DNA from: Bacillota bacterium
Lineage (GTDB): Bacteria > Bacillota > Clostridia > Christensenellales > SZUA-584
DNA length: 64,000 nt
Reading direction: 5' to 3'
Assembly: GCA_023410475.1 (NCBI GenBank)
Contig: JAEYPS010000032.1
Coordinates: 310,001-374,000 of the forward strand
Part shown: piece by piece, positions 44,616-53,120 of the stretch
Layout: the number at the start of each line of letters is the position of its first letter
How positions within the stretch are numbered: position 1 is the stretch's first letter
Made by a program: the position numbers and the translations under genes
Notes under the pieces: generated by a model
Databases searched by the model: none
What the model saw: only the letters and a program-made list of their open reading frames with translations
What the model was told of the DNA's origin: nothing

Positions 44616-45565
44616 GCGATTTTGTTACACTTGGCGAGCTGCTTATCGATTTCACACCGTCGGGCGAGGCGGGAGGCCAAAAGCTTTTCATGCAGAACGC
44701 GGGAGGAGCGGTCGCGAACGTCGCCTCCGCTATTTCGGGGTTCGGCGTAAGCGCGGCATACCTTGGCATGGTGGGTAGTGACTTCTTCGGAAGATACTTA
44801 AAAGGCGTGCTGGAGGGCAAGGGCGTCGACACAACAGGGCTTGTGATGTCTGACGATTATAACACTACGCTCGCGTTCGTCCATCTGTTTGAAAACGGCG
44901 AGAGGGATTTTTCATTCTACAGAAAACCGGGGGCCGACATCATGTACACAAAACAGCATCTCGACGCAGACGTTATAAAGAACACTAAGGTGTTTCATTT
45001 CGGGTCGCTGTCGCTTACAGACGAGCCGGCCAGGAGCGCTACATTCAAAGCGCTGAGCATAGCTAAGGACAGCGGCGTCGCGGTATCGTACGACCCTAAT
45101 TACCGCGCGCCTCTCTGGAAGAGCGAACAAACGGCAAAGGAGTATATGCTGCGCGGCCTTGAATACGCCGACATACTTAAGATATCCGACTCGGAGGTAT
45201 CGTTTTTGTTCGGTGACATGCCGTATGAAGACGCCGCGAGGATGCTCGTCGGCAGAGGGATAAAGCTTGTGTTCGTAACGCTGGGAAGCGAGGGCGCGGT
45301 ATACGCTAACGCTTCGGGAGCGGGCAGAGTGGCCGCGTACAGTGCAAACGTCGTCGATACCACAGGCGCGGGGGATTGCTTTACGGCGGGCGCGCTGTAC
45401 CGTTTTATAAACAGCGGCAAAACGCTTGAGGACGTTTCGCTCGACGACCTGCGGGGCTGCGCGGATTTTGGGTGCGCGGCGGCTTCCGTCTGCGTCGAGG
45501 GCAAGGGCGGCATACCCTCGATGCCCAGCCTCGAACAGGCGCTGTCGCGGCTAAACCGCAGTTGA
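44612..45565 (+). CDS. PfkB-family sugar kinase, fructokinase-like
   Basis: A 317-residue ribokinase-fold kinase. The first signature is GGAVANVASAISGFGVSAAYLG (start GGAVANVAS) and the second is DTTGAGDCF, with the catalytic Asp. The N-terminal LGELLIDFTP is typical of fructokinases, but the sugar is not certain. ATGA overlap with the upstream methyltransferase indicates a murG-methyltransferase-kinase operon. No terminator is seen before guaB. Confidence 0.87.
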   Translation: MSDFVTLGELLIDFTPSGEAGGQKLFMQNAGGAVANVASAISGFGVSAAYLGMVGSDFFGRYLKGVLEGKGVDTTGLVMSDDYNTTLAFVHLFENGERDFSFYRKPGADIMYTKQHLDADVIKNTKVFHFGSLSLTDEPARSATFKALSIAKDSGVAVSYDPNYRAPLWKSEQTAKEYMLRGLEYADILKISDSEVSFLFGDMPYEDAARMLVGRGIKLVFVTLGSEGAVYANASGAGRVAAYSANVVDTTGAGDCFTAGALYRFINSGKTLEDVSLDDLRGCADFGCAAASVCVEGKGGIPSMPSLEQALSRLNRS

Positions 45566-45628
45566 CAACAAAGCGCTCAGCATTTAATATTTAACAAACG
45601 ACAAACTATCCGGAAAGGCGGCTTTCAT

Positions 45629-47086
45629 ATGCATGTAAGAGAGATTACCGAAGGACTGACATTTGACGACGTACTGCTTGTTCCCAAAAAGAGTATGGTG
45701 ACTCCCTCCGAGGTGTCCGTGAAGACAAAGCTTACGAAGACGGTGAGCCTCAACATACCGATAATGAGCGCTGCTATGGACACAGTCACCGAGTCCCGGC
45801 TCGCGATAGCGATAGCGAGAGAAGGCGGCGTAGGCATTATTCATAAGAATATGACGATAGAGGAGCAGGCCTCCAATGTCGACAAGGTAAAGAGAAGCGA
45901 GCACGGGGTAATCACCGACCCGTTTTTTCTTTCTCCCGACCATCTCATATCCGACGCAAATGAGCTGATGGCAAAATACCGCATATCTGGAGTGCCGATT
46001 ACAAAGAACGGAAAGCTTGTAGGCATACTGACGAACAGGGACCTGCGGTTTGAGACGGATTACTCGCGCAGGATAAGCGAGGTTATGACGTCCGAAAACC
46101 TCGTGACAGCGCCTATAGGCACTACGCTTGCCGAAGCACAGGAGATACTCGGACGGCACAAGATAGAAAAGCTGCCGCTCGTAGACGAAAACGGCATGCT
46201 GAAAGGTCTCATAACGATAAAGGACATCGAAAAAACAATACAATACCCGAATTCCGCAAAGGACGGCAACGGCAGGCTGCTCGCGGGCGCGGCTCTCGGA
46301 GTTTCCGAGGATATGCTTGAGCGCGCCGCCGCTCTTGTTGCCTCTAAGGTGGATATCGTGACGATAGACACGGCGCACGGGCATTCAAAGGCGGTGCTAA
46401 GCGCAGTCGAAAAGCTCAAGAGCGCGTATCCCGATCTTCAGGTGATAGCGGGCAACGTAGCTACGGCTCAAGGCACGCAAGACCTTATCAAGGCAGGCGC
46501 TGACTGTGTGAAAGTTGGCATGGGCCCCGGCTCTATTTGCACGACGCGCGTTATCGCGGGCATAGGCGTTCCGCAGTTTACCGCAGTGCTTAAATGCGCC
46601 GAGGCAGCCGCGAAACACGGAGTAGGAATAATAGCCGACGGAGGCATCAAATTTTCGGGCGATATCACAAAGGCTCTCGCTGCGGGAGCATGGGCGGTCA
46701 TGATAGGCAGCCTGCTCGCCGGTACGGAGGAGAGCCCCGGGGATTCGGAGATATACCAGGGCAGAAGCTTTAAGGTATACCGCGGCATGGGCTCGATCGG
46801 GGCTATGCAAAAGGGCAGTAAGGACAGATATTTTCAGGAGAGCTCCGACAAGCTCGTGCCCGAGGGCGTAGAAGGCAGGGTGCCTTATAAAGGGCCGCTC
46901 AGTGAAACTATATTCCAGCTGGTAGGAGGCTTAAGATCGGGCATGGGCTACTGCGGCGCGGCAACGCTCGAGTCTCTCAGGCAAGAGGCCGAATTTTTGA
47001 AGATAACAAACGCTGGGCTGACGGAAAACCACCCGCACGATATCTATATTACAAAAGAAGCGCCAAACTACACCGGAAGGTCATAA
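45629..47086 (+). CDS. guaB: IMP dehydrogenase
   Basis: A 485-residue GuaB, which oxidises IMP to XMP with NAD, the first committed step to GMP. The TIM barrel is interrupted by two CBS domains (about 90-205; MTSENLVTAPIGTTLAEA). The active-site Cys lies in GPGSICTTRV, the IMP loop in IIADGGIKFSGD, and the flap in VEGRVPYKGPLS. GGAAAGGCGG lies before the ATG. guaA follows four bases later. Confidence 0.97.
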   Translation: MHVREITEGLTFDDVLLVPKKSMVTPSEVSVKTKLTKTVSLNIPIMSAAMDTVTESRLAIAIAREGGVGIIHKNMTIEEQASNVDKVKRSEHGVITDPFFLSPDHLISDANELMAKYRISGVPITKNGKLVGILTNRDLRFETDYSRRISEVMTSENLVTAPIGTTLAEAQEILGRHKIEKLPLVDENGMLKGLITIKDIEKTIQYPNSAKDGNGRLLAGAALGVSEDMLERAAALVASKVDIVTIDTAHGHSKAVLSAVEKLKSAYPDLQVIAGNVATAQGTQDLIKAGADCVKVGMGPGSICTTRVIAGIGVPQFTAVLKCAEAAAKHGVGIIADGGIKFSGDITKALAAGAWAVMIGSLLAGTEESPGDSEIYQGRSFKVYRGMGSIGAMQKGSKDRYFQESSDKLVPEGVEGRVPYKGPLSETIFQLVGGLRSGMGYCGAATLESLRQEAEFLKITNAGLTENHPHDIYITKEAPNYTGRS

Positions 47087-47090
47087 ATAA

Positions 47091-48623
47091 GTGAGAGAAA
47101 CTGTATTAGTGCTGGACTTCGGCGGACAGTATAACCAGCTTATCGCAAGAAGGGTCAGAGACCTTGGGGTATACGCCGAGATACTTCCATACGACGCGAC
47201 GCTAGAGCAAGTAAAAGAATATGAACCCATCGGCATAATATTCACCGGAGGCCCGAGTACCGTGACGGACGAGGGTGCACCGCGTTGCGACGAAGCGCTT
47301 TTCGGCGCTGGCATACCCATACTCGGTATATGCTACGGAAGCCAGCTCATGGGGCAGACTCTGGGCGGCAGCGTGTGCAGGGCAGACAAACGCGAGTACG
47401 GCAAGACGGAAATAACATACGACATAAGCTGTCCGCTTTTTGAGGGTGTCGAGGTATCATCTGTCTGCTGGATGAGCCATACATATTATGTGGATAATCC
47501 GCCTGAAGGGTTCTCTGTCTGCGCGTTCACACAAAGCTGCAATGTGGCTGCGTTCTTCAGTGAGGAGAAAAAACTGTACGCGGTGCAGTTCCATCCCGAG
47601 GTAGTACATACGAAATTCGGAAACAAGATACTTTCTAATTTCCTTTACAACATCTGCTCGGCGAAGGGAGGCTGGACGATGGGGAATTACGCCGAGACGG
47701 CCGTAGCCGATCTGAAAAAGAGGATAGGAAGCGGACGTGTATTACTCGCTCTTTCGGGAGGCGTCGACTCGTCGGTTTGCGCCGTGCTTTTAAGCAAGGC
47801 TGTCGGCGATCAGCTTACATGCATATTTGTCGATCATGGCCTGCTCAGAAAGGACGAAGCTAAGCAGGTAAAGGAAGTCTTTACCGAAGCGTATAACATG
47901 AATCTTATATGCGTGGACGCGTCCGAACGGTTTTTAAGCAATCTTGCGGGCGTTACAGAGCCTGAGGAAAAGCGCAAAATAATAGGCGGAGAGTTCATAC
48001 GCGTGTTTGAGGAAGAGGCGAAGAAGCTCGGAAAGGTCGACTTTCTCGCGCAGGGCACGATATACCCTGACGTCATTGAGTCCGGCAAAGGGCATGCTGC
48101 GGTAATAAAGAGCCATCATAACGTCGGCGGGCTTCCCGATCACGTAGACTTTGAGGAGATAATCGAGCCGCTAAGAGACCTTTTTAAGGACGAGGTGAGG
48201 GCATTGGGCGAAACGCTCGGGATGCCGAAGCATATCGTGTGGAGGCAGCCGTTCCCCGGCCCCGGCCTCGCGATAAGGATAATAGGGGACGTCACAAAAG
48301 AAAAGGTTAAGATACTTCAGGAGGCCGACCATATTTTCAGAGAAGAGATAGCCGCAAACAACCTTGACGGCGAGATATGGCAGTATTTCACTGTGCTCAC
48401 CGGCATGCGCAGCGTGGGCGTGATGGGCGACGAGAGGACGTATGACTATACCATAGCCCTCAGAGCCGTAACGAGCGTCGACGGAATGACAGCCGACTGG
48501 GCGAGGATACCTTATGACGTTCTCGAAAAGATATCAAACCGCATCATAAACGAAGTCAAGCACGTTAACAGGATTGTGTACGACATCACGAGCAAGCCGC
48601 CCGCGACGATAGAGTGGGAATGA
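47091..48623 (+). CDS. guaA: GMP synthase (glutamine-hydrolysing)
   Basis: A 510-residue GuaA converting XMP to GMP. The glutaminase half has the nucleophile Cys in GICYGSQLMGQ and the His-Glu pair in VQFHPEV. The ATP-pyrophosphatase half has ALSGGVDSSVC, and the dimer domain includes RQPFPGPGLAIR. The start is GTG at 47091, four bases after the guaB stop, with GGAAGG upstream. A terminator after the stop closes the guaBA unit. Confidence 0.97.
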   Translation: MRETVLVLDFGGQYNQLIARRVRDLGVYAEILPYDATLEQVKEYEPIGIIFTGGPSTVTDEGAPRCDEALFGAGIPILGICYGSQLMGQTLGGSVCRADKREYGKTEITYDISCPLFEGVEVSSVCWMSHTYYVDNPPEGFSVCAFTQSCNVAAFFSEEKKLYAVQFHPEVVHTKFGNKILSNFLYNICSAKGGWTMGNYAETAVADLKKRIGSGRVLLALSGGVDSSVCAVLLSKAVGDQLTCIFVDHGLLRKDEAKQVKEVFTEAYNMNLICVDASERFLSNLAGVTEPEEKRKIIGGEFIRVFEEEAKKLGKVDFLAQGTIYPDVIESGKGHAAVIKSHHNVGGLPDHVDFEEIIEPLRDLFKDEVRALGETLGMPKHIVWRQPFPGPGLAIRIIGDVTKEKVKILQEADHIFREEIAANNLDGEIWQYFTVLTGMRSVGVMGDERTYDYTIALRAVTSVDGMTADWARIPYDVLEKISNRIINEVKHVNRIVYDITSKPPATIEWE

Positions 48624-48641
48624 TAATCCTAATGATAATTC

Positions 48642-48672
48642 AACGTTCGTGACACACGAACGTTTTTTAATT
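48642..48672 (+). terminator. Terminator of guaBA
   Basis: AACGTTCGTG / CACGAACGTT with a three-base loop, followed by TTTTAATTTT. Confidence 0.88.
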
Positions 48673-48699
48673 TTACCGTCTTAAAGTATGTGAAATTCA

Positions 48700-48728
48700 T
48701 TGACCTGAATCGTCCGTTAAAGTAGACT
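48700..48728 (+). promoter_or_regulatory. Promoter of the pur operon
   Basis: TTGACC (48700-48705), a 17-bp spacer and TAGACT (48723-48728). No purine riboswitch or attenuator is visible in the short leader to purE. Confidence 0.6.
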
Positions 48729-48779
48729 TTGTATTGTAGTAATGTGTCGATAAATAACAAATGATATAGGGAGATGAAT

Positions 48780-49271
48780 ATGAAGGCAGCAGTGGTAATG
48801 GGCTCCGTGTCCGACCTTCCGGTGCTCGAGCCGGCGATAAAGAGGCTTAAAGGCTTTGGCGTAGACGTTGAGGCAAGAGTAATCAGCGCTCACAGGACGC
48901 CGGACATCGCGCATGATTTCGCGACATCGGCGGAAGATAACGGAATAGATGTGATTATAGCAGCAGCGGGAAAAGCCGCGCATCTCGCGGGCGTGCTTGC
49001 CGCGTACACAACGCTGCCAGTAATAGGCATACCCGTTAAATCATCGTCGCTCGAAGGGCTCGATTCTCTTCTTTCGATGGTGCAGATGCCGCCGGGAATA
49101 CCTGTCGCAACCGTCGCTATAGACGGCGCGGAAAACGCGGCCATACTCGCGGTCCAGATACTGTCTTTTAAATACCCCGAGCTCAAGCATAAGCTCAAAG
49201 AGCATAAGACAACTATGGCGCAAAAGGTTGCCCAAGCCGATAAAAATCTTCAAAAGGAGATAAATATATAA
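48780..49271 (+). CDS. purE: PurE, phosphoribosylaminoimidazole carboxylase/mutase
   Basis: A 163-residue PurE, which makes CAIR. Signature segments are VVMGSVSDLPV, ISAHRTPDIA, and AAGKAAHLAGVLAA in place of the AAGGAAHLPG common in PurK-partnered enzymes. No purK lies in this operon, so it may be a direct AIR carboxylase (class II); this is inference. An ATG six bases upstream is in frame, but AGGGAG is placed to serve 48780. First gene of purECFMNHD. Confidence 0.92.
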   Translation: MKAAVVMGSVSDLPVLEPAIKRLKGFGVDVEARVISAHRTPDIAHDFATSAEDNGIDVIIAAAGKAAHLAGVLAAYTTLPVIGIPVKSSSLEGLDSLLSMVQMPPGIPVATVAIDGAENAAILAVQILSFKYPELKHKLKEHKTTMAQKVAQADKNLQKEINI

Positions 49272-49272
49272 T

Positions 49273-49980
49273 ATGAAAAAGATGGAGCAGATGTACGAGG
49301 GAAAGGCCAAAAAGGTGTACGCCACGGATGAGCCGGATGTAGTCATCGTGTCGTATAAGGACGATGCTACCGCGTTCAACGGCCTGAAAAAAGGAACGAT
49401 AGTGGGCAAGGGCGTTGTAAACAACAAGGTCTCAAATCATTTCTTCAAACTCCTCGAATCAAAAGGAATACCCACGCATTATGTGCAGCAGCTCTCGGAC
49501 AGGGAAACGGCTGTAAAACGCGTCGAGATCGTGCCCGTAGAGGTGATAATGCGCAATAAGGCCGCGGGAAGCTTTTCAAAGCGCATGGGCGTCGAGGAAG
49601 GCGCGCATTTCAAGAGCCCCATACTCGAATACAGCTATAAAAACGATGATCTCGGAGACCCGTTCATAAACTCATATTATGTACGGGCGCTGGAGCTTGC
49701 GACCGACGACGAGATGGACAAGATAAAGGAGTATTCGTTCAAGGTTAATGAGATACTTTCAGAATATCTTAAGGATTTTGGCATAGAGCTAATAGATTTC
49801 AAGCTCGAGTTTGGCCGCTTTAAAGGAGAGTTAATACTTGCCGACGAGATATCGCCCGATACGTGCAGGTTCTGGGATATCGAGACGGGCAAAAAGCTCG
49901 ACAAGGACCGGTTCAGAAGAGATATGGGAGACGTCGAAGAGGCGTACAGGGAGATCATCAGAAGACTGATGGGAGAGTAA
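49273..49980 (+). CDS. purC: SAICAR synthetase
   Basis: A 235-residue PurC, which joins aspartate to CAIR. It shows MYEGKAKKVY, NKAAGSFSKRMGVEEG, and the substrate segment LEFGRFKGELILADEISPD (given here in parts: EFGRFKGE, DEISPDTCRFWD). The AAGGAG site is 12-13 bases upstream of the ATG, rather far; another in-frame ATG (49282) lacks any. It lies one base after purE. Confidence 0.96.
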   Translation: MKKMEQMYEGKAKKVYATDEPDVVIVSYKDDATAFNGLKKGTIVGKGVVNNKVSNHFFKLLESKGIPTHYVQQLSDRETAVKRVEIVPVEVIMRNKAAGSFSKRMGVEEGAHFKSPILEYSYKNDDLGDPFINSYYVRALELATDDEMDKIKEYSFKVNEILSEYLKDFGIELIDFKLEFGRFKGELILADEISPDTCRFWDIETGKKLDKDRFRRDMGDVEEAYREIIRRLMGE

Positions 49981-49983
49981 GTA

Positions 49984-51441
49984 ATGCCGCTTCGCTTGAA
50001 CATAAAATCGTCATACGAAAGGCTGAAACCTTTTGAAGACTGCATGCACGAGGAATGCGGAGTATTCGGAATATACTGCACCGATGGTAGCGTTGAGCCC
50101 GCCGAAGCCGCGTATTACGGTCTTTTCGCTCTGCAGCATCGCGGTCAGGAAAGCGCGGGCATAGCGGTCGCCAAAGAGGGCAGGATAGAGTATCATAAGG
50201 ACATGGGACTTGTGCCCGAGGTGTTCAAAAACGGGCTCGGTAAGCTCGAAGGCGCGCACGCGGCAATTGGACATGTGAGATATTCCACGTCGGGCGACAG
50301 CCAGCTTATCAACGCGCAGCCACTTGTCATAAGCGCGAAGAAGAGCAACCTTGCGCTTGCGCATAACGGCAACCTCATCAACGCCAAGGAGCTAAGAGAC
50401 GAGCTTGAAAACGCGGGAGCGATATTCCAGACGTCGATAGACTCTGAGATTATAGCGAGCCTTATCGCCAAGCACAGAAGCAACGGCATAGTGGACGCGA
50501 TTAAGACGACAATGGGGCTTTTAAAGGGCAGCTACGCTCTTGTTATCATGACGCCCGACGAGCTTATCGGCGTAAGAGGCCCGAAAGGGATAAGGCCTCT
50601 CTCGCTCGGCAAAATTGACGGCAGCTTCGCGTTTGCGTCGGAATCCTGCGCTTTTGATACCATAGGCGCGGAATTCATACGGGATCTCAGGCCGGGCGAG
50701 ATAGTCGTAGTGGACAAGCATGGCCTCAAGTCATACCATGGGCCTCGGTCTGAGGAAACGGCGCTGTGCATATTCGAATTCGTGTACTTTGCGCGCCCCG
50801 ATTCCGACCTCGACGGAATATCAGTCCACAAGGCGAGAGAGCTTGCGGGCACGCGGCTCGCGCTTGCAGAACCGATAGACGCCGACATTGTTGCGGAGGT
50901 GCCTGATTCGGCGACTCCCGCGGCGATGGGATATGCGGCGCAGTCCGGCATACCCTACACAAAGGCGCTCGAGAAAAACCGCTATGTAGGCAGGACGTTT
51001 ATACAGCCCGCTCAGGGCAAGAGGGAGTCGGGAGTGAGTCTGAAGCTGACGCCGCTCAAGCGCAACGTGCGGGGAAAACGCGTCGTGCTTATTGACGACT
51101 CGATAGTTCGCGGAACCACATCTAAGAGGATAGTGGAGATGCTCAAGCTCGCGGGCGCAAAAGAAGTACATATGAAGATTAGCTCGCCGCCAGTGAAGTA
51201 CCCTTGTTTTTTCGGTATCGATACGCCGTCGCATGACCAGCTTATAGGCGCGGGAAATTCAGTGGAAGAGATAAGAAAGCTTATCGGGGCTGATTCGCTC
51301 AGTTATTTGAGCAACGAAGACCTTTTGAAGACTGTAGAGGGCGCGGCCTGCAATTTCTGTACAGGCTGCTTTACCGGGCAGTATCCCGACGATGTCGCAC
51401 ATCTTTTAAAGTGCGGAAAAAAGAATATTCTGGAAGGTTAA
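49984..51441 (+). CDS. purF: Amidophosphoribosyltransferase
   Basis: A 485-residue PurF, which makes phosphoribosylamine from PRPP and glutamine. A 24-residue propeptide ends before Cys25 in MHEECGVFGI, the N-terminal nucleophile after processing, as in Bacillus. Iron-sulfur cluster cysteines are suggested by YPCFFG and CNFCTGCFTG. The PRPP loop is VLIDDSIVRGTTS. Three bases after purC. Confidence 0.96.
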   Translation: MPLRLNIKSSYERLKPFEDCMHEECGVFGIYCTDGSVEPAEAAYYGLFALQHRGQESAGIAVAKEGRIEYHKDMGLVPEVFKNGLGKLEGAHAAIGHVRYSTSGDSQLINAQPLVISAKKSNLALAHNGNLINAKELRDELENAGAIFQTSIDSEIIASLIAKHRSNGIVDAIKTTMGLLKGSYALVIMTPDELIGVRGPKGIRPLSLGKIDGSFAFASESCAFDTIGAEFIRDLRPGEIVVVDKHGLKSYHGPRSEETALCIFEFVYFARPDSDLDGISVHKARELAGTRLALAEPIDADIVAEVPDSATPAAMGYAAQSGIPYTKALEKNRYVGRTFIQPAQGKRESGVSLKLTPLKRNVRGKRVVLIDDSIVRGTTSKRIVEMLKLAGAKEVHMKISSPPVKYPCFFGIDTPSHDQLIGAGNSVEEIRKLIGADSLSYLSNEDLLKTVEGAACNFCTGCFTGQYPDDVAHLLKCGKKNILEG

Positions 51442-51449
51442 ATAGATAG

Positions 51450-52460
51450 ATGAGTATTACATACAAAGACGCGGGTGTCGATGTTGAGTCGGGCTATAAG
51501 GCGGTGAGCCTTATGAAGGCGCATGCCGAATCGACGTTTAACGGCAACGTGCTGCAGGGGCTCGGCTCCTTCGGAGGCATGTACGACAACCAAGACAGCG
51601 TGCTCGTCGCCGGAACGGACGGTGTGGGGACGAAGCTCAAAGCCGCGTTCGCGATGCACAAGCACGACACGATAGGCATCGACTGCGTAGCGATGTGCGC
51701 TAACGACATCGTGTGCCACGGCGCTAAGCCCATGTTCTTTCTCGACTACATCGCGATGGGCAAGCTCGAGCCTTCTGTCGCGGCGGATATCGTAAAGGGC
51801 GTTGCAGACGGATGCAGGAAGGCGGGGTGCGCACTTATTGGCGGAGAGACAGCCGAGATGCCGGATTTCTATAAAGCGGGAGAATACGACCTCGCGGGCT
51901 TCTGCGTAGGCAGCGTGAAAAAAGAAGGTATAATAAATGGACATGACATAAAAGCCGGAGACACGCTTATAGGGCTCAAATCATCGGGGCTGCACAGCAA
52001 CGGGTTTTCGCTAGTCAGAAAGCTTATAAAGATGGAAAAGCGCTCTCTGTCGCAAAATATACACATGCTCGGCAAAACGCTCGGGGAAGAGCTTCTTACT
52101 CCCACGAGGATATACGTAAACTCAGTGCTCTCGTTAATGGAAAACTTCAAGATCAAAGGCGCAGCGCACATCACCGGCGGCGGCTTCATTGAAAACATAC
52201 CAAGGATAATCCCGGGCGGTCTTTGCGCTGAAATCACGCTTGGAAGCTGGGACATTCCTCCCGTTTTCGACCTTGTTATAGGCGAGGCAAAGCTCGAAAC
52301 AAAATACGCTTACAATACGTTCAACATGGGCATAGGCATGGTGTTGGCCGTTGCCCCCGAAATGGCAAACGACGTTGCTTTTGCCGCGAGAGACCTCGGC
52401 GAAGAATCGTTTGTTATAGGGCGAGTTATAGAGGGCGAAGGTGTAAGGCTGTGCGGATAG
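51450..52460 (+). CDS. purM: AIR synthetase (PurM)
   Basis: A 336-residue PurM that cyclises FGAM to AIR. It shows the GTDGVGTKLK and VCHGAKPMFFLDY segments and the glycine-rich ITGGGFIENIPRI. The ATG follows purF by eight bases; its end overlaps purN by ten bases. Confidence 0.96.
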   Translation: MSITYKDAGVDVESGYKAVSLMKAHAESTFNGNVLQGLGSFGGMYDNQDSVLVAGTDGVGTKLKAAFAMHKHDTIGIDCVAMCANDIVCHGAKPMFFLDYIAMGKLEPSVAADIVKGVADGCRKAGCALIGGETAEMPDFYKAGEYDLAGFCVGSVKKEGIINGHDIKAGDTLIGLKSSGLHSNGFSLVRKLIKMEKRSLSQNIHMLGKTLGEELLTPTRIYVNSVLSLMENFKIKGAAHITGGGFIENIPRIIPGGLCAEITLGSWDIPPVFDLVIGEAKLETKYAYNTFNMGIGMVLAVAPEMANDVAFAARDLGEESFVIGRVIEGEGVRLCG

Positions 52461-53071
52461 AGAGGCTCGTTGTATTAGTATCGGGCGGAGGCACCAATCT
52501 ACAGTCACTGATAAACGCCTGCGAGGACGGCAGGATAAACGCCCGCATATCCGGCGTTATCTCCAGCAAAGAGGGCGTATACGCTCTTGAGCGCGCGAAA
52601 AATGCCGGTATACCCACCGCGGTAGTAAAGGCGTGCGATTATGAGGATCAGCGTCAGCGCGACGCCGCCGTAATAGAGGCCGTAGAGCGCTTTGGCGGGC
52701 AGGCTGTTGTGCTTGCCGGATATATGTCGATACTAGGCAAAGATGTGGTGAGCAGATACAAAATAATAAACATACACCCCGCGCTTATACCGTCGTTCTG
52801 CGGTAAAGGCTTCTATGGGCAGCGTGTCCACAAAGCGGTGCTCGATTACGGAGCGAAGGTATCGGGAGCCACAACGCATTTTGTGGACGAGGGTACGGAC
52901 ACCGGCCCTGTGATAATGCAAAAATGCGTACCCGTGCTGGATAACGACACCCCGGAAACGCTTGCCGCAAGGGTGCTGGGCGCTGAGCACGAGATACTTG
53001 TCGAATCCGTCAGTCTGCTGTGCGACGGCAGGCTCCGCATAGAAGGCAGAAGAGTATTTATAATCGATTGA
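52451..53071 (+). CDS. purN: Phosphoribosylglycinamide formyltransferase (PurN)
   Basis: A 206-residue folate-dependent GAR transformylase. The N-terminal VLVSGGGTNLQSLI is the phosphate site; catalytic Asn and His are in INIHPALIPSF and the Asp lies in THFVDEGTDTGPVI. It starts with GTG at 52451 inside the end of purM, with an AAGGTG site. A hairpin with a T-run follows immediately, inside the operon. Confidence 0.94.
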   Translation: MRIERLVVLVSGGGTNLQSLINACEDGRINARISGVISSKEGVYALERAKNAGIPTAVVKACDYEDQRQRDAAVIEAVERFGGQAVVLAGYMSILGKDVVSRYKIINIHPALIPSFCGKGFYGQRVHKAVLDYGAKVSGATTHFVDEGTDTGPVIMQKCVPVLDNDTPETLAARVLGAEHEILVESVSLLCDGRLRIEGRRVFIID

Positions 53072-53072
53072 C

Positions 53073-53096
53073 AAAGCAGCCTTGGTTGCTTTTTTA
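53073..53096 (+). terminator. Hairpin terminator inside the pur operon, between purN and purH
   Basis: AAAGCAGC / GTTGCTTT with a small loop is followed by a T-run (TTTTTATATTTTTATT). It begins two bases after the purN stop and may reduce transcription of purH and purD. Confidence 0.7.
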
Positions 53097-53120
53097 TATT
53101 TTTATTTATGGAGGACAGAT

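Noticed and set aside
45584..46384. A 266-codon frame antisense to guaB
   Set aside because: It falls within well-defined guaB and has no supporting motif; similar long antisense frames occur opposite valS/folC (30348-31154) and purF/purM (51438-51944).
48624..48779. Purine riboswitch before purE
   Set aside because: The leader after the promoter is only about 50 bases and lacks the conserved three-way junction blocks.
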